Source: Xenophilus azovorans DSM 13620
GTDB taxonomy: Bacteria > Pseudomonadota > Gammaproteobacteria > Burkholderiales > Burkholderiaceae_C
NCBI RefSeq assembly: GCF_000745855.1
Contig: NZ_JQKD01000006.1
Coordinates: 62,001-126,000, forward strand
Length of the DNA stretch: 64,000 nt
Direction: 5' to 3'
How positions within the stretch are numbered: position 1 is the first letter of the stretch; the number at the start of each line of letters is the position of its first letter. The position numbers were made by a program, and so were the translations under genes. Positions 32,370 to 40,562 of this stretch are shown here, one piece after another. The notes under the pieces are model-generated. The model was not told the DNA's origin, did no database searches, and saw only the letters and a list, made by a program, of their open reading frames with translations.

Positions 32370-34547
32370 TCAGAACTTCGCCCGCACCGTCAGCATGACG
32401 TTGCGCGGGTCGCCGTAGTTGGCGTAGTCCAGGTTGGCCCAGTACTTCTTGTTGGTGACGTTGTTGAGCGCCAGCGTGGCGCTCAGGCGGTCGTTGAAGC
32501 GCCAGGTCGCGCGCAGGTTCAGCAGCGCGTAGGGCGGGTCGGTCACCGTCACCGTGCCGAGCAGCGGATGCGGGATGTTGAAGCCCTCGATCTTGGTCTG
32601 CCACTGCAGGCTGCCGCCCAGCGACAGCGGCGCCAGCGCGCCGCTGAACTGGTAGTCGGTGGACAGCTGCATCAGGTACTCGGGAAAGTTGGCGTAGATC
32701 AGGTCGCTGGCGTTGCGCTCGACCTTGGTGCGCGTCAGCCCCGCGCCGATGCGCCAGCGCGGCGTGATGTAGCCCGACAGCTCGGCCTCGAAGCCGTAGG
32801 AGCGCGTGCCGCTCACCGCGCGGTAGGCGGAACCGCCGTCGGGCAGGGTGCCCGGCGGCACGCTGCTGTCGCGCACGCCGAAGTTGTCCTGCTTGGTCTC
32901 GTACAGCGCGAAGCTGCCGTTCAGCCGGCCGTCGAGGAACTGGCCCTTCAGCCCCAGCTCCGCGTTGCTGCCCTGCACCGGCGGCAGCGGCTGGTTGTTC
33001 ACGTCCTTGTAGTTCTGCGGGTTGAAGATGCGGCCGTAGCTGGCATAGGCGCTCAGCTCGGGCGTGATGTCGTAGACCAGCCCGACGAAGGGCGTGGCCT
33101 TGCGGTGCACGCGCTGCACGCCGGTGGTGCCGGTGTACAGGCCGGCGGTGTTGAAGGCGTCGGTCTGGCGGCTCCAGTTGGTCAGGCGCACGCCGGTCAG
33201 CAGCGACAGCGCGTCCGTCAGGCGCCAGCGGGCCGAGGCGTACAGGCCGATCTGCCGGGTGGTCTGCATGGTCCACGCGCCGGTCTTGGCGTACATCGGC
33301 GGCGGCGCGTAGCCGTCCCAGGTGTAGATGTTGGGGATGACGTAGTTCCAGCGCGCCACCGAGGTGTAGCCGTCGGTGCGGCCCTCGGTGCGCGAGGTGC
33401 TCACGCCCAGCACCAGGTCGTGCTTGCGGCCGAACAGCGGCAGCTTGCCCGAGACGTAGGTGTCCAGCGCGGTCTGCGTCTCGCTGCCGCCGCCCAGGCC
33501 GGCGTAGATCGTGGCGCCGGCGCCGGTGTAGCGGTTGATGAAGAGGGGCGTGGCGGTGGTGCGCCCGTAGCCGTAGGTGCGCAGGCTGAAGGTCTCGCCC
33601 TCGGTGCGCGCGAGGCTGGCCTTGAGGCTCCAGTCCTCGTTGAACTGGTGCTCCAGCGTGGCGTAGAGCGTCTCGGACTCGCGCTTCCATCGCGTCCACG
33701 AGGGCGAGAAGCTGGTCGAGGTGGGCAGGTCGATCGTGCCGCCGTCGCTGGCAAAGCGCGGGATGGTGCCCCAGATGGGCGCCTTGGGGTCGTTGCGCTG
33801 GCGCTGGAAGCCCAGCGAGACGATGGTGTGCGCGCCGAGGTCGGCCTCCACCGCGGCCAGCAGGGCCAGCTTGTCCTCCGAATAGCGGTCGCGGAAGCTG
33901 TCCTTCTTCTGCGGCGCGATGACGAAGCGGCTGCGCACGCTGCCGTCGGCGTTGAGCGGCACGTTCAGGTCGGCCTCGGCGCGGAAGAAGTCCCACGAGC
34001 CGGCCGTCAGCGCCACCGAGCCGCCGAAGGTGCGCTGCGGCCGCTTGCGGATCAGGTTGACGGTGGCCGAGGGCGTGCCCACGCCGGTCAGGATGCCGTT
34101 GGCGCCGCGCACGATGTCGATGCGCTCGTACAGCGCGGTGTCGAACTCCTGGTTGGTGTTGGCGCTGTAGCTGGGCAGCCCGTCGATCTGGAAGTCGGTG
34201 ATCTGGAAGCCGCGCGCGTAGTACAGCGGGCGCTGCGTGTCGTAGAAGCTCACCGCCACGCCGGTCACGTTGCGCATCACCGAGTCGATGCTGGTCAGCG
34301 TCTGGCGCTCGATCTGCTCGCGGTCGACGGTGCTGACGGACTGCGGCGTCTCCTTGGCGGTGAGCGGCAGCCGGGTGGAGGCGCTTTCGCGCGCGCCCTC
34401 GACGGTGACGGCATCGAGGTCCTTGGTGGAGGCGCCGGAAGCGGCGTCCTGCGCGCGGGCGCTGCCGTACAGAAGGACGAGGACGGCGGCGGCCAGCGCC
34501 AGGGGGGTCGGCGACGCGCCGGCCCACCGCCTTGGAGATGAAGGCAT
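32370..34547 (-). CDS. TonB-dependent siderophore receptor (FpvA/FhuE-like)
   Basis: 725 residues: a signal peptide (LALAAAVLVLLYGSARAQ), a plug domain (VTGVAVSFYDTQRPLYYARG, QIDGLPSYSANTNQEFDTAL, YERIDIVRGANGILTGVG, PSATVNLIRKRP) and a 22-strand barrel ending in VMLTVRAKF. The last-residue Phe is the outer-membrane assembly signal. The plug motifs are those of ferric-siderophore receptors. It brings ferric siderophore into the periplasm with TonB-ExbBD. No Fur box that I can recognise and no siderophore biosynthesis genes lie near; it may use siderophores of other organisms. ChaN, an iron-linked lipoprotein, is about 2 kb away on the same strand. Confidence 0.92.
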   Translation of the reverse strand: MPSSPRRWAGASPTPLALAAAVLVLLYGSARAQDAASGASTKDLDAVTVEGARESASTRLPLTAKETPQSVSTVDREQIERQTLTSIDSVMRNVTGVAVSFYDTQRPLYYARGFQITDFQIDGLPSYSANTNQEFDTALYERIDIVRGANGILTGVGTPSATVNLIRKRPQRTFGGSVALTAGSWDFFRAEADLNVPLNADGSVRSRFVIAPQKKDSFRDRYSEDKLALLAAVEADLGAHTIVSLGFQRQRNDPKAPIWGTIPRFASDGGTIDLPTSTSFSPSWTRWKRESETLYATLEHQFNEDWSLKASLARTEGETFSLRTYGYGRTTATPLFINRYTGAGATIYAGLGGGSETQTALDTYVSGKLPLFGRKHDLVLGVSTSRTEGRTDGYTSVARWNYVIPNIYTWDGYAPPPMYAKTGAWTMQTTRQIGLYASARWRLTDALSLLTGVRLTNWSRQTDAFNTAGLYTGTTGVQRVHRKATPFVGLVYDITPELSAYASYGRIFNPQNYKDVNNQPLPPVQGSNAELGLKGQFLDGRLNGSFALYETKQDNFGVRDSSVPPGTLPDGGSAYRAVSGTRSYGFEAELSGYITPRWRIGAGLTRTKVERNASDLIYANFPEYLMQLSTDYQFSGALAPLSLGGSLQWQTKIEGFNIPHPLLGTVTVTDPPYALLNLRATWRFNDRLSATLALNNVTNKKYWANLDYANYGDPRNVMLTVRAKF

Positions 34548-34667
34548 GGGGTGCTCCTGCGAGGAAGAAGGGGACAGGGCTGGCTGGCAGCGCTGTCCCC
34601 GCAGGACGCACGGCTTGCTGAACGAAAAAGCGCGCCGATTGTAGGAGCGCCGCCGCGGCGCGGCCGC

Positions 34668-35393
34668 TCAGAGCAGCCGGAACACCAGGGGCATCAGCAG
34701 CGCCGCCAGCACCACCTGCAGCCCCAGCGCCAGCCCGGCGTAGGCGCCCGCGTCGGCGTTGACCTGCAGCGCCCGCGCCGCGCCGATGCCGTGCGAGGCG
34801 GTGCCCAGCGCGAAGCCGCGCGCCGTCCAGCCCTCGCCGGCGGCCGGCACGCGCAGCAGGTCGAACAGGTACTTGCCGGTCAGCGCGCCCACCATGCCGG
34901 TGATGACCGCGAACACCGCCGACAGCGCCGGCACGCCGCCGATCTTCTCGGCGATGCCCATGGCCACCGGCGCGGTGACGGACTTGGGCGCCATCGACAG
35001 CACCACCTCGGGCGGCAGGCCGAAGGCCCAGGCCAGGCCCACGGCCGACGCGGCCGCCGCGCCGCCGCCGAGCAGCGCCGCCAGCATCACCCGCATGCCG
35101 CGCGCCCGCAGTTCGGCGCGGCGCAGCCACAGCGGCCAGGCCAGCGCCACCACCGCCGGCCCGAGCAGGAAGTGGATGAACTGCGCGCCGGCGAAGTAGC
35201 TCGGGTAGTCCACCCCGGTGGCGGTGAGCAGGCAGGCCAGGGCCACCACCGACCACATGACCGGGTTGGCCCAGGGCGGGCTGCCCAGCCGCGCATACGC
35301 GGCCTGCGCCAGCAGGTAGACCACCAGCGTGGCCGTCAGACCGAACAGCGGCGTGGCCGAGAGGTAGACCCACAGCTCGACGAAGCGCGGCAT
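34668..35393 (-). CDS. LrgB/CidB family membrane protein
   Basis: 241 residues with 6-8 membrane segments. Conserved LrgB motifs are MWSVVALACLLTATGVDYPSY..., FLLGPAVVALAWPLW, APKSVTAPVAMGIAEKIGG and GFALGTASHGIGAARAL. LrgB pairs with CidA/LrgA to modulate murein hydrolase export and, in some bacteria, glycolate or other small-acid transport. The ATG overlaps the cidA stop codon by 4 bases (ATGA), so the two are translationally coupled. Confidence 0.9.
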   Translation of the reverse strand: MPRFVELWVYLSATPLFGLTATLVVYLLAQAAYARLGSPPWANPVMWSVVALACLLTATGVDYPSYFAGAQFIHFLLGPAVVALAWPLWLRRAELRARGMRVMLAALLGGGAAAASAVGLAWAFGLPPEVVLSMAPKSVTAPVAMGIAEKIGGVPALSAVFAVITGMVGALTGKYLFDLLRVPAAGEGWTARGFALGTASHGIGAARALQVNADAGAYAGLALGLQVVLAALLMPLVFRLL

Positions 35394-35743
35394 CAGCGGG
35401 CCTCCCCGCGGCGCGGCCAGCCGTACAGCACCAGCGCCGTGACCGCCAGGCCGATCCAGGTCGACAGGGCGATGACGACCAGGATGCGCAGCCCGTACTG
35501 CGTGAGCAGTGCCAGGTGCGTCATCACGCCCACGCCCACCGGCACGAACAGCAGCGACAGGTGCGTGAGCAGGAAATGCGCGCATTCGCTCACCGGCTCG
35601 CGCACCACCGGCCAGCGCAGGGCGACGAGCACGAACACCAGCCCCAGCACCGGCCCGGGCAGCGGCAGCGCGAGCGCCCGCGAGATCAGCTCGCCGGCCG
35701 ACTGGAAGACCAGCAGCCAGGCCAGGCCGCGCAGGCCATTCAT
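35393..35743 (-). CDS. CidA/LrgA family membrane protein
   Basis: 116 residues from the ATG at 35743 (MNGLRGLAWLLVFQSAGE), which has GAGG 10 bases upstream; an in-frame ATG at 35797 would add 18 unlikely residues. Four membrane segments and the LrgA-type signature PLPGPVLGLVFVLVALRWP, HLSLLFVPVGVGVMTH. It forms the holin-like partner of the LrgB protein encoded immediately downstream with a 4-base overlap. The pair lies downstream of purU, separated by dispersed repeat copy B. Confidence 0.9.
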   Translation of the reverse strand: MNGLRGLAWLLVFQSAGELISRALALPLPGPVLGLVFVLVALRWPVVREPVSECAHFLLTHLSLLFVPVGVGVMTHLALLTQYGLRILVVIALSTWIGLAVTALVLYGWPRRGEAR

Positions 35744-35800
35744 GGACTCATCGCCTCGCAGGAAGGCGCGCCCTGCGCACACGAAACGCCGCCGCACCGA

Positions 35801-35914
35801 AGGCCGCGGAGCAGGCCATGCGGGAACATCCGCGGAACCGGCTTTGCCGGGCCGCAGGATGTGCCCCCTTGAGGGGGTTGGCGGAGCGGAACGAAGTCCG
35901 CGGAGACTGGGGGT
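35801..35914 (+). repeat. Dispersed ~114-bp repeat, copy B
   Basis: Same element as copy A (26889-27002, opposite strand), with only a few differences. It lies between purU and cidA, both on the minus strand. Read along transcription it starts 9 bases after the purU stop codon. Contains the CCGG-centred hairpin (AACCGGCTTTGCCGGG) and the C5/G5 hairpin (CCCCCTTGAGGGGG). Confidence 0.85.
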
Positions 35915-35923
35915 GGGAACATT

Positions 35924-36769
35924 TCAGCGGAAGACGACGGTACGGTGGCCGTTGAGCAGCACGCGGTGCTCGCTGTGCCACTTGACGGCGCGCGCGAGCA
36001 CCAGGCTCTCGGTGTCGCGCCCACGCGCCGTGAGATCCTCCACCGTGTCGGTGTGGTCGGCGCGGGCCACGTCCTGCTCGATGATGGGGCCCTCGTCGAG
36101 GTCGGCCGTCACGTAGTGGGCAGTGGCGCCGATCAGCTTCACGCCGCGGTCGTGCGCCTGGTAGTAGGGCTTGGCGCCCTTGAAGCTGGGCAGGAAGGAG
36201 TGGTGGATGTTGATGGCGCGGCCCTGCAGTTGGCCGCACAGCTCGTTCGACAGGATCTGCATGTAGCGCGCCAGCACCACGAGCTGCGCGCCCTCGGCCT
36301 CGATCACCTCGAGCTGCCGCGCCTCGGCCTGGGCCTTGGTGGCGGCCGTCACCGGGATGTGGTGGAAGGGCACGTTGTAGCTGGCGGCGAGCTGGTAGAA
36401 GTCGCGGTGGTTGCTGATGATGGCGGCGATGTGGACCGGCAGCAGACCGCTCTTCCAGCGGAACAGCAGGTCGTTCAGGCAGTGGCCCTCCCTGCTGACG
36501 AGGATGACGGTCTTCATCGGCTGCTCGGCGGCGTGCAGCTTCCACGCCATGCCGAAGCCTTCGGCCAGGCCGCCGAGGTCGGTGCGCAGTTGCGCCTCGG
36601 GCACACGCTCGCAGGCGAAGCGCACGCGCATGAAGAACAGGCCCGTGCCGTGGTCGTTGTACTGGGCGGCCTCTTCGATGTTGCCGCCGCGCTCGAGCAG
36701 GAAGCCCGAGACGGCATGCACGATGCCCACGCGGTCCGGGCAGGAGAGGGTGAGGATGTAAACGCTCAT
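35924..36769 (-). CDS. purU: Formyltetrahydrofolate deformylase
   Basis: 281 residues: an N-terminal ACT domain (MSVYILTLSCPDRVGIVHAV, about residues 1-85) and a C-terminal formyltransferase-fold domain. Hallmarks are ILVSREGHCLNDLLFRW, INIHHSFLPSFKGAKPY (catalytic Asn and His) and HYVTADLDEGPIIEQD (catalytic Asp). It hydrolyses 10-formyltetrahydrofolate to formate and tetrahydrofolate, supplying formate for purine synthesis and balancing one-carbon pools. The ATG at 36769 fits the conserved family N terminus. Ends 9 bases before dispersed repeat copy B. Confidence 0.96.
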   Translation of the reverse strand: MSVYILTLSCPDRVGIVHAVSGFLLERGGNIEEAAQYNDHGTGLFFMRVRFACERVPEAQLRTDLGGLAEGFGMAWKLHAAEQPMKTVILVSREGHCLNDLLFRWKSGLLPVHIAAIISNHRDFYQLAASYNVPFHHIPVTAATKAQAEARQLEVIEAEGAQLVVLARYMQILSNELCGQLQGRAINIHHSFLPSFKGAKPYYQAHDRGVKLIGATAHYVTADLDEGPIIEQDVARADHTDTVEDLTARGRDTESLVLARAVKWHSEHRVLLNGHRTVVFR

Positions 36770-36812
36770 GAGGGGCGGGATTATCGGTGCCGCCCCATCC
36801 GCACGCGGCCGC

Positions 36813-37655
36813 TCAGCCTTTGGGCCGGACGCCGGCGCAATAGTCCCTGGCCGGCAGCGCGGGCGTGGGCCATGTGGCGTCGAAGCCCGGGGCATCGCCA
36901 CCGCCGGCGGCCAGGCGCACGGTGCGCACCACCAGGTCGGTGGGCAGGTGCTGCGGCACACCCAGGGCACGCTCGGCGTGGCCGGCGCCGGTGACGAGCA
37001 GCACGGTGCGGCCCGGCGCGCGCGGCTCCAGCGCCTTGATCAGCGTCTGCGCCATGGCGCGGTCGCGGGCGATCTGGATGCGCGTCATGGGCTCGATCTG
37101 CGCTGCGGGCAGCAGCCCGCAGTGGCCGTCGCGCACGGCGGCGCGCTGGGCGGCCAGGGCCTCGGGGCTCAGCTGTGCGTCGAGCGAGACGTCGGCCATC
37201 GCGGCCTTCATGCGCTCGCGCGGCAGGTTGGCGCCGAGCACCGGCACGCCGGCGCGCACGGCTGCCATGACGACGGGGCCGTAGTCGTCCCAGGGCCAGG
37301 CCTTCGCGTCCCAGCCGAGCGCGGCGCGCGCCTGCGCCTCGGTGGCGGCGGCCGGCAGCCGGGCGGTGCTGCGGCCCGACTCGGCCATCTCCAGCGCCAG
37401 CGCGGCGAGCCGGCCGCGCGCGGCCAGCGCCTCGACCGCCTCGCGCTCCAGGGCATGGTGCTCGGGCGCATCGTGCTGCTCGCCGAGCACCAGCACGTCG
37501 GCCGGCAGCAGGGCCTCGATGCGCTCGGGCACGGGGGCGTCGGGGTCGGAGGCCCGCTGGCCGGCCGCGCAGCCGGCCAGCAGCAGGGCGATCGCCGCCA
37601 GCATCGCGCCGGCGGGCCGGCGCGATGCGCGCAGGGACAGGGTCAGTGCAGCCAT
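36813..37655 (-). CDS. ChaN family lipoprotein
   Basis: 280 residues, lipobox LLLAGC with Cys29. The family core (DVLVLGEQHDAPEHHALE, LALEMAESGRSTARL, VLGANLPRERM, and VLLVTGAGHAERALGVP) matches ChaN. This is an iron-regulated, haem-binding lipoprotein fold that is distantly related to TraB/EreA. The conserved GEQHD and GAGH motifs hold the haem or metal ligands. It is probably attached to the outer membrane facing the periplasm. A haem or iron role is inferred and agrees with the nearby siderophore receptor. Divergent from the AbrB-family gene. Confidence 0.87.
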   Translation of the reverse strand: MAALTLSLRASRRPAGAMLAAIALLLAGCAAGQRASDPDAPVPERIEALLPADVLVLGEQHDAPEHHALEREAVEALAARGRLAALALEMAESGRSTARLPAAATEAQARAALGWDAKAWPWDDYGPVVMAAVRAGVPVLGANLPRERMKAAMADVSLDAQLSPEALAAQRAAVRDGHCGLLPAAQIEPMTRIQIARDRAMAQTLIKALEPRAPGRTVLLVTGAGHAERALGVPQHLPTDLVVRTVRLAAGGGDAPGFDATWPTPALPARDYCAGVRPKG

Positions 37656-37712
37656 CGCGCCATACTATGCCGGCCACGCTGCCGCACGGCTGCCGTCCGC
37701 CGCCTCTTCTCG

Positions 37713-38798
37713 TTGTCGTTGTTCTTCTTCTCCCCGCGCTACCTGCTTCGCACCGCCGCCACCCTGGCGCTGGCCCTGGCCGCCGCCGGGCTGTGCCTGG
37801 TGCTGCACGCGCCGCTGCCCTGGATGATCGGGCCGCTGCTGGCGGTGTCGCTGGCGTCCATCGCGGGGCTGCCGACGGCCAGCGCCGTGCCGCTGCGCAA
37901 CGCGGGGCAGTGGGTGATCGGCGCGGCGCTCGGCCTGTACTTCACGCCGCAGGTAGGCGCGCTGGTGGCGGGGCTGTGGTGGGCCATCGCGCTGGCCATC
38001 GCCTGGGCGCTGGCGCTGGGCTGGGGCTTCGGCCTGGCGCTGCAGCGGCTGCACGCGCACCGGATGCCGCACGTGCCCGCGCCGGCGATGCGCGCCACCA
38101 GCTACTTCGCCGGTGCCATCGGCGGCGCCTCGGAGATGACGCTGATGGCCGAGCGCGCCGGCGCCCGCACCGACTTGGTCGCCGCCGCCCACAGCGTGCG
38201 GCTGGTGGTGGTGACGGTGGGCATCCCCTTCGCCATGCAGTGGAGCGGCCTGCACGGGCTGGACAACCTGCCGCCCGCCTCGCGCGAGGTGCACTGGGGC
38301 GGCCTGGCGGTGCTGGCCGCCTGCACGGCCGCCGGGGCGCTGGCGATGCAGGCGCTGCGGCGCACCAATCCCTGGTTCATCGGGCCGCTGCTGGTGGCGA
38401 TGGGCTTCACGCTCGGCGGGCACACGCTGTCGGCGGTGCCCCTGTGGTTGTCGAACGCGGCACAGCTCGTCATCGCGGTGAGCCTGGGCGTGCGCTTCTC
38501 GCGCGAGTTCCTGCACACGGCGCCGCGCTGGCTGGCCGCAACGGCCGGGGGCACGGTGGTCATGGTCGTGCTGTGCGGCGGCTTCGCGGTGCTGCTGGCG
38601 CGCGCCACCGGGCTGCACTGGGCGACGATGGTGCTGGGCACCTCGCCGGGCGGCATCGCGGAGATGTCGATCACGGCCAAGGTGCTGCAGCTCGGCGTGC
38701 CGGTGGTCACTGCCTTCCAGGTGTGCCGGCTGGTGGCGGTGCTGGTGCTGACGGGGCCGCTGTACGGGTGGCTGTACGGCCACACGGATTCATTCTGA
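37713..38798 (+). CDS. AbrB family membrane protein (PF05145)
   Basis: About 361 residues from a TTG at 37713 (another in-frame TTG is at 37719). There is no in-frame ATG before the first membrane segment, so the start is uncertain. Around 10 membrane segments form two homologous halves, each beginning with a LPWMIGPLLA / NPWFIGPLLVAMG motif. The second half has LGTSPGGIAEM and the first AGAIGGASEM, the duplicated signature of this family. Databases call it AbrB transcriptional regulator or ammonia monooxygenase, but it is a transporter-like membrane protein of unknown substrate. A 7-bp inverted repeat overlaps its stop codon. Confidence 0.82.
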   Translation: MSLFFFSPRYLLRTAATLALALAAAGLCLVLHAPLPWMIGPLLAVSLASIAGLPTASAVPLRNAGQWVIGAALGLYFTPQVGALVAGLWWAIALAIAWALALGWGFGLALQRLHAHRMPHVPAPAMRATSYFAGAIGGASEMTLMAERAGARTDLVAAAHSVRLVVVTVGIPFAMQWSGLHGLDNLPPASREVHWGGLAVLAACTAAGALAMQALRRTNPWFIGPLLVAMGFTLGGHTLSAVPLWLSNAAQLVIAVSLGVRFSREFLHTAPRWLAATAGGTVVMVVLCGGFAVLLARATGLHWATMVLGTSPGGIAEMSITAKVLQLGVPVVTAFQVCRLVAVLVLTGPLYGWLYGHTDSF

Positions 38799-38816
38799 AA
38801 GTAAGCAAATACTTTC
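38797..38816. other. Perfect inverted repeat at the AbrB gene stop
   Basis: GAAAGTA (38797-38803) and TACTTTC (38810-38816) around AGCAAA. The left arm overlaps the stop codon. It is AT-rich in a GC-rich region and has no T run, so it is more like an operator or mRNA end hairpin than a terminator. Confidence 0.45.
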
Positions 38817-38835
38817 ATTCGTCGCGCGCCCAACA

Positions 38836-38860
38836 AAAAGCCCCGCGCAGGGCGGGGCTC
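38836..38860 (-). terminator. Rho-independent terminator of the DUF3567 gene
   Basis: Stem GCCCCGC (38840-38846) and GCGGGGC (38852-38858), with five A residues at the left end that become a T tract when read on the minus strand. It follows the DUF3567 stop at 38883 by about 25 bases. Confidence 0.85.
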
Positions 38861-38882
38861 GTCGAACCGGGAGGCGGGCCGC

Positions 38883-39203
38883 TCAGTGCATCACCACCGG
38901 GGTCTGGGCCAGCTCGGCATAGCCTTCCAGCGTGTCCTCCACCTCTTCCTGCGTCGGGGTGTTGAGCTGCCAGGCGGCGATCTGCTGCTGGAACAGCTCG
39001 GCCCAGGAGCCGTCGAGGTACACCTCCTTGCCGGAGCGCTTGTCGACGATCTCGAACCCGTCGCGCGCCAGGGCCGGCACGTGCGGCGCCACGGGGGCGT
39101 CGTCCGCGTTGGGCTGCACGTGGACGACGGCAAAGGCCTCGGAGTCGTAGAGCATGCGCATGGCGGGGTGCTTCAGGGTGTCGATGAGGGACATGTTCGG
39201 CAT
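38883..39203 (-). CDS. DUF3567 family protein
   Basis: 106 residues from the ATG at 39203. Internal ATGs at 39161 and 39155 are good alternatives, because the family commonly begins with MxMLYDSE. The core reads MRMLYDSEAFAVVHVQPN, GFEIVDKRSGKEVYLDGSW and TPTQEEVEDTLEGYAELAQ, ending PVVMH. DUF3567 (BTH_I0359-like) is confined largely to Burkholderiales; no function is established. A clear terminator follows on the same strand. The small size and the betaproteobacterial distribution support the host assignment. Confidence 0.88.
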   Translation of the reverse strand: MPNMSLIDTLKHPAMRMLYDSEAFAVVHVQPNADDAPVAPHVPALARDGFEIVDKRSGKEVYLDGSWAELFQQQIAAWQLNTPTQEEVEDTLEGYAELAQTPVVMH

Positions 39204-39311
39204 TTAGCAATCAACGCGCCAGTTTCAAGAGGCGCCGACGTGTTGTAGGCGCAACGGCCGCGCCGCGTACGACCGTGGCGTGACGGTGTTCCCGCGGCGG
39301 CCTGCCGGATG

Positions 39312-40493
39312 TCATTCAGCGGGCCGCGGCGCGCCCACGCCGCGCAGTTGCATGTCAGCGGAATCGCCGTTGGGCTGCGTCTGCCGGATGCGCACGGGCA
39401 ACCATCCGATCTCGGGCGCGAGCCAGAGTTCGATCTTCTGGTCCATCTCCTTGCGCGGCAGGCGGGTGAGCTTGCGCGTCTGGTAGTGGCCGGCCGGCAT
39501 GTCCAGGGCCTCGTCGCCGTCGACGGTGAAGGTCCAGGTCTCCGCATCGCGCGGGCCGGCCGTCTGCATGGCGATGCGGCTGCCCGCCGGGTAGGCGGCC
39601 GGATCGCCGGCCAGCAGGGCGACGATCTGCATCACGACCGAGAGGCGGTCCTGCGCGCCGGGTGCCAGGGGCACGCGCTGGTTGCTGCTGCTGAAGACGA
39701 TCTCGCCGGCGCCCGGCCCCTCGCGCACGAAGTGCGTCGCCACCTCGCTCTTGCGCCGGTCGGAGAAGCGCAGGGGCTCGATGCCGTCCGGCCCGACGCG
39801 GCCCACGCTGGTTTGTGCGCGCAGGGTGCGGAACAGCATCTTCAGCGACAGGCGGGCGTTGTACTGGCCGCCGTCCTGCAGCCACACCAGCTCGCCGAAC
39901 ACGCCCGACAGGGGCTGCGGGCCCTGCTGGCCGGTGACGGCGAAGTCCAGGGTGACGGAGCCCGGCACCTGGAGCGCCCGGGTGGCGCCGGGGGTGCCGC
40001 CGGCGGCCCCCGCGCCGGACGCCTCGCCCTGGCCCGGCGCCGCGGCCGGGGCGTCACTGCCTTCGCCCTGCCCGGCCTCGGCGGGCGCCGGTTCTGCTGG
40101 AGAGGGTGCGGTTTCGGCCGGCGGCGGCGCGGTCGCCTCGGTGTCCGTGTCTCCAGCCAATACGGGTGGCGGCTCGGGCGCCGGCGCGGCTTCGGGCGGC
40201 GGACGGGGCCGTGGCGCCTTGCGCAACTGGGCGGAGGGCCGCTTCGGGGCCGCCGCTGCCGGTGCCGCCTGCGCGGGCGGCGCGGCGGCGGGCGCAGGGG
40301 CCGGCGCCGGCGGCGCGATCACGATCGTGCGGGTGCTGAAATGCTGCGTCAGCGGCAGCGCCTCGGGCTCGTTGCCCAGCGGCGCCAGGCCGAGCACGCC
40401 GACGTGCACCAGCGCCACGGTCAGCGTCAACAACGCGAGCGCCCGCCAGGGCCGGCGCGGCGCCGCGTGAAAGGGGGGAAAGGTGGCATCCAT
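39312..40493 (-). CDS. DUF3108 domain protein with Pro/Ala-rich linker
   Basis: 393 residues. A membrane segment at about residues 16-36 (WRALALLTLTVALVHVGVLG) is followed by a long Pro/Ala/Glu stretch to about residue 165. The C-terminal DUF3108 domain (VPGSVTLDFAVTGQQG, GELVWLQDGGQYNARLSL, GHYQTRKLTRLPRKEMDQ, IELWLAPEIGWLPVRIRQ) is complete. The layout, a single membrane anchor plus extended linker, resembles envelope-spanning proteins, with the domain in the periplasm. Function is unknown. Divergent from the FAH gene with a 69-base gap. Confidence 0.85.
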   Translation of the reverse strand: MDATFPPFHAAPRRPWRALALLTLTVALVHVGVLGLAPLGNEPEALPLTQHFSTRTIVIAPPAPAPAPAAAPPAQAAPAAAAPKRPSAQLRKAPRPRPPPEAAPAPEPPPVLAGDTDTEATAPPPAETAPSPAEPAPAEAGQGEGSDAPAAAPGQGEASGAGAAGGTPGATRALQVPGSVTLDFAVTGQQGPQPLSGVFGELVWLQDGGQYNARLSLKMLFRTLRAQTSVGRVGPDGIEPLRFSDRRKSEVATHFVREGPGAGEIVFSSSNQRVPLAPGAQDRLSVVMQIVALLAGDPAAYPAGSRIAMQTAGPRDAETWTFTVDGDEALDMPAGHYQTRKLTRLPRKEMDQKIELWLAPEIGWLPVRIRQTQPNGDSADMQLRGVGAPRPAE

Positions 40494-40562
40494 GGCGCTC
40501 GCTACACTGCCGGCCGCCCAACCAGTTTAGTCATGGCGCCGTCGCGGGCGCCCGGCCCTCCC

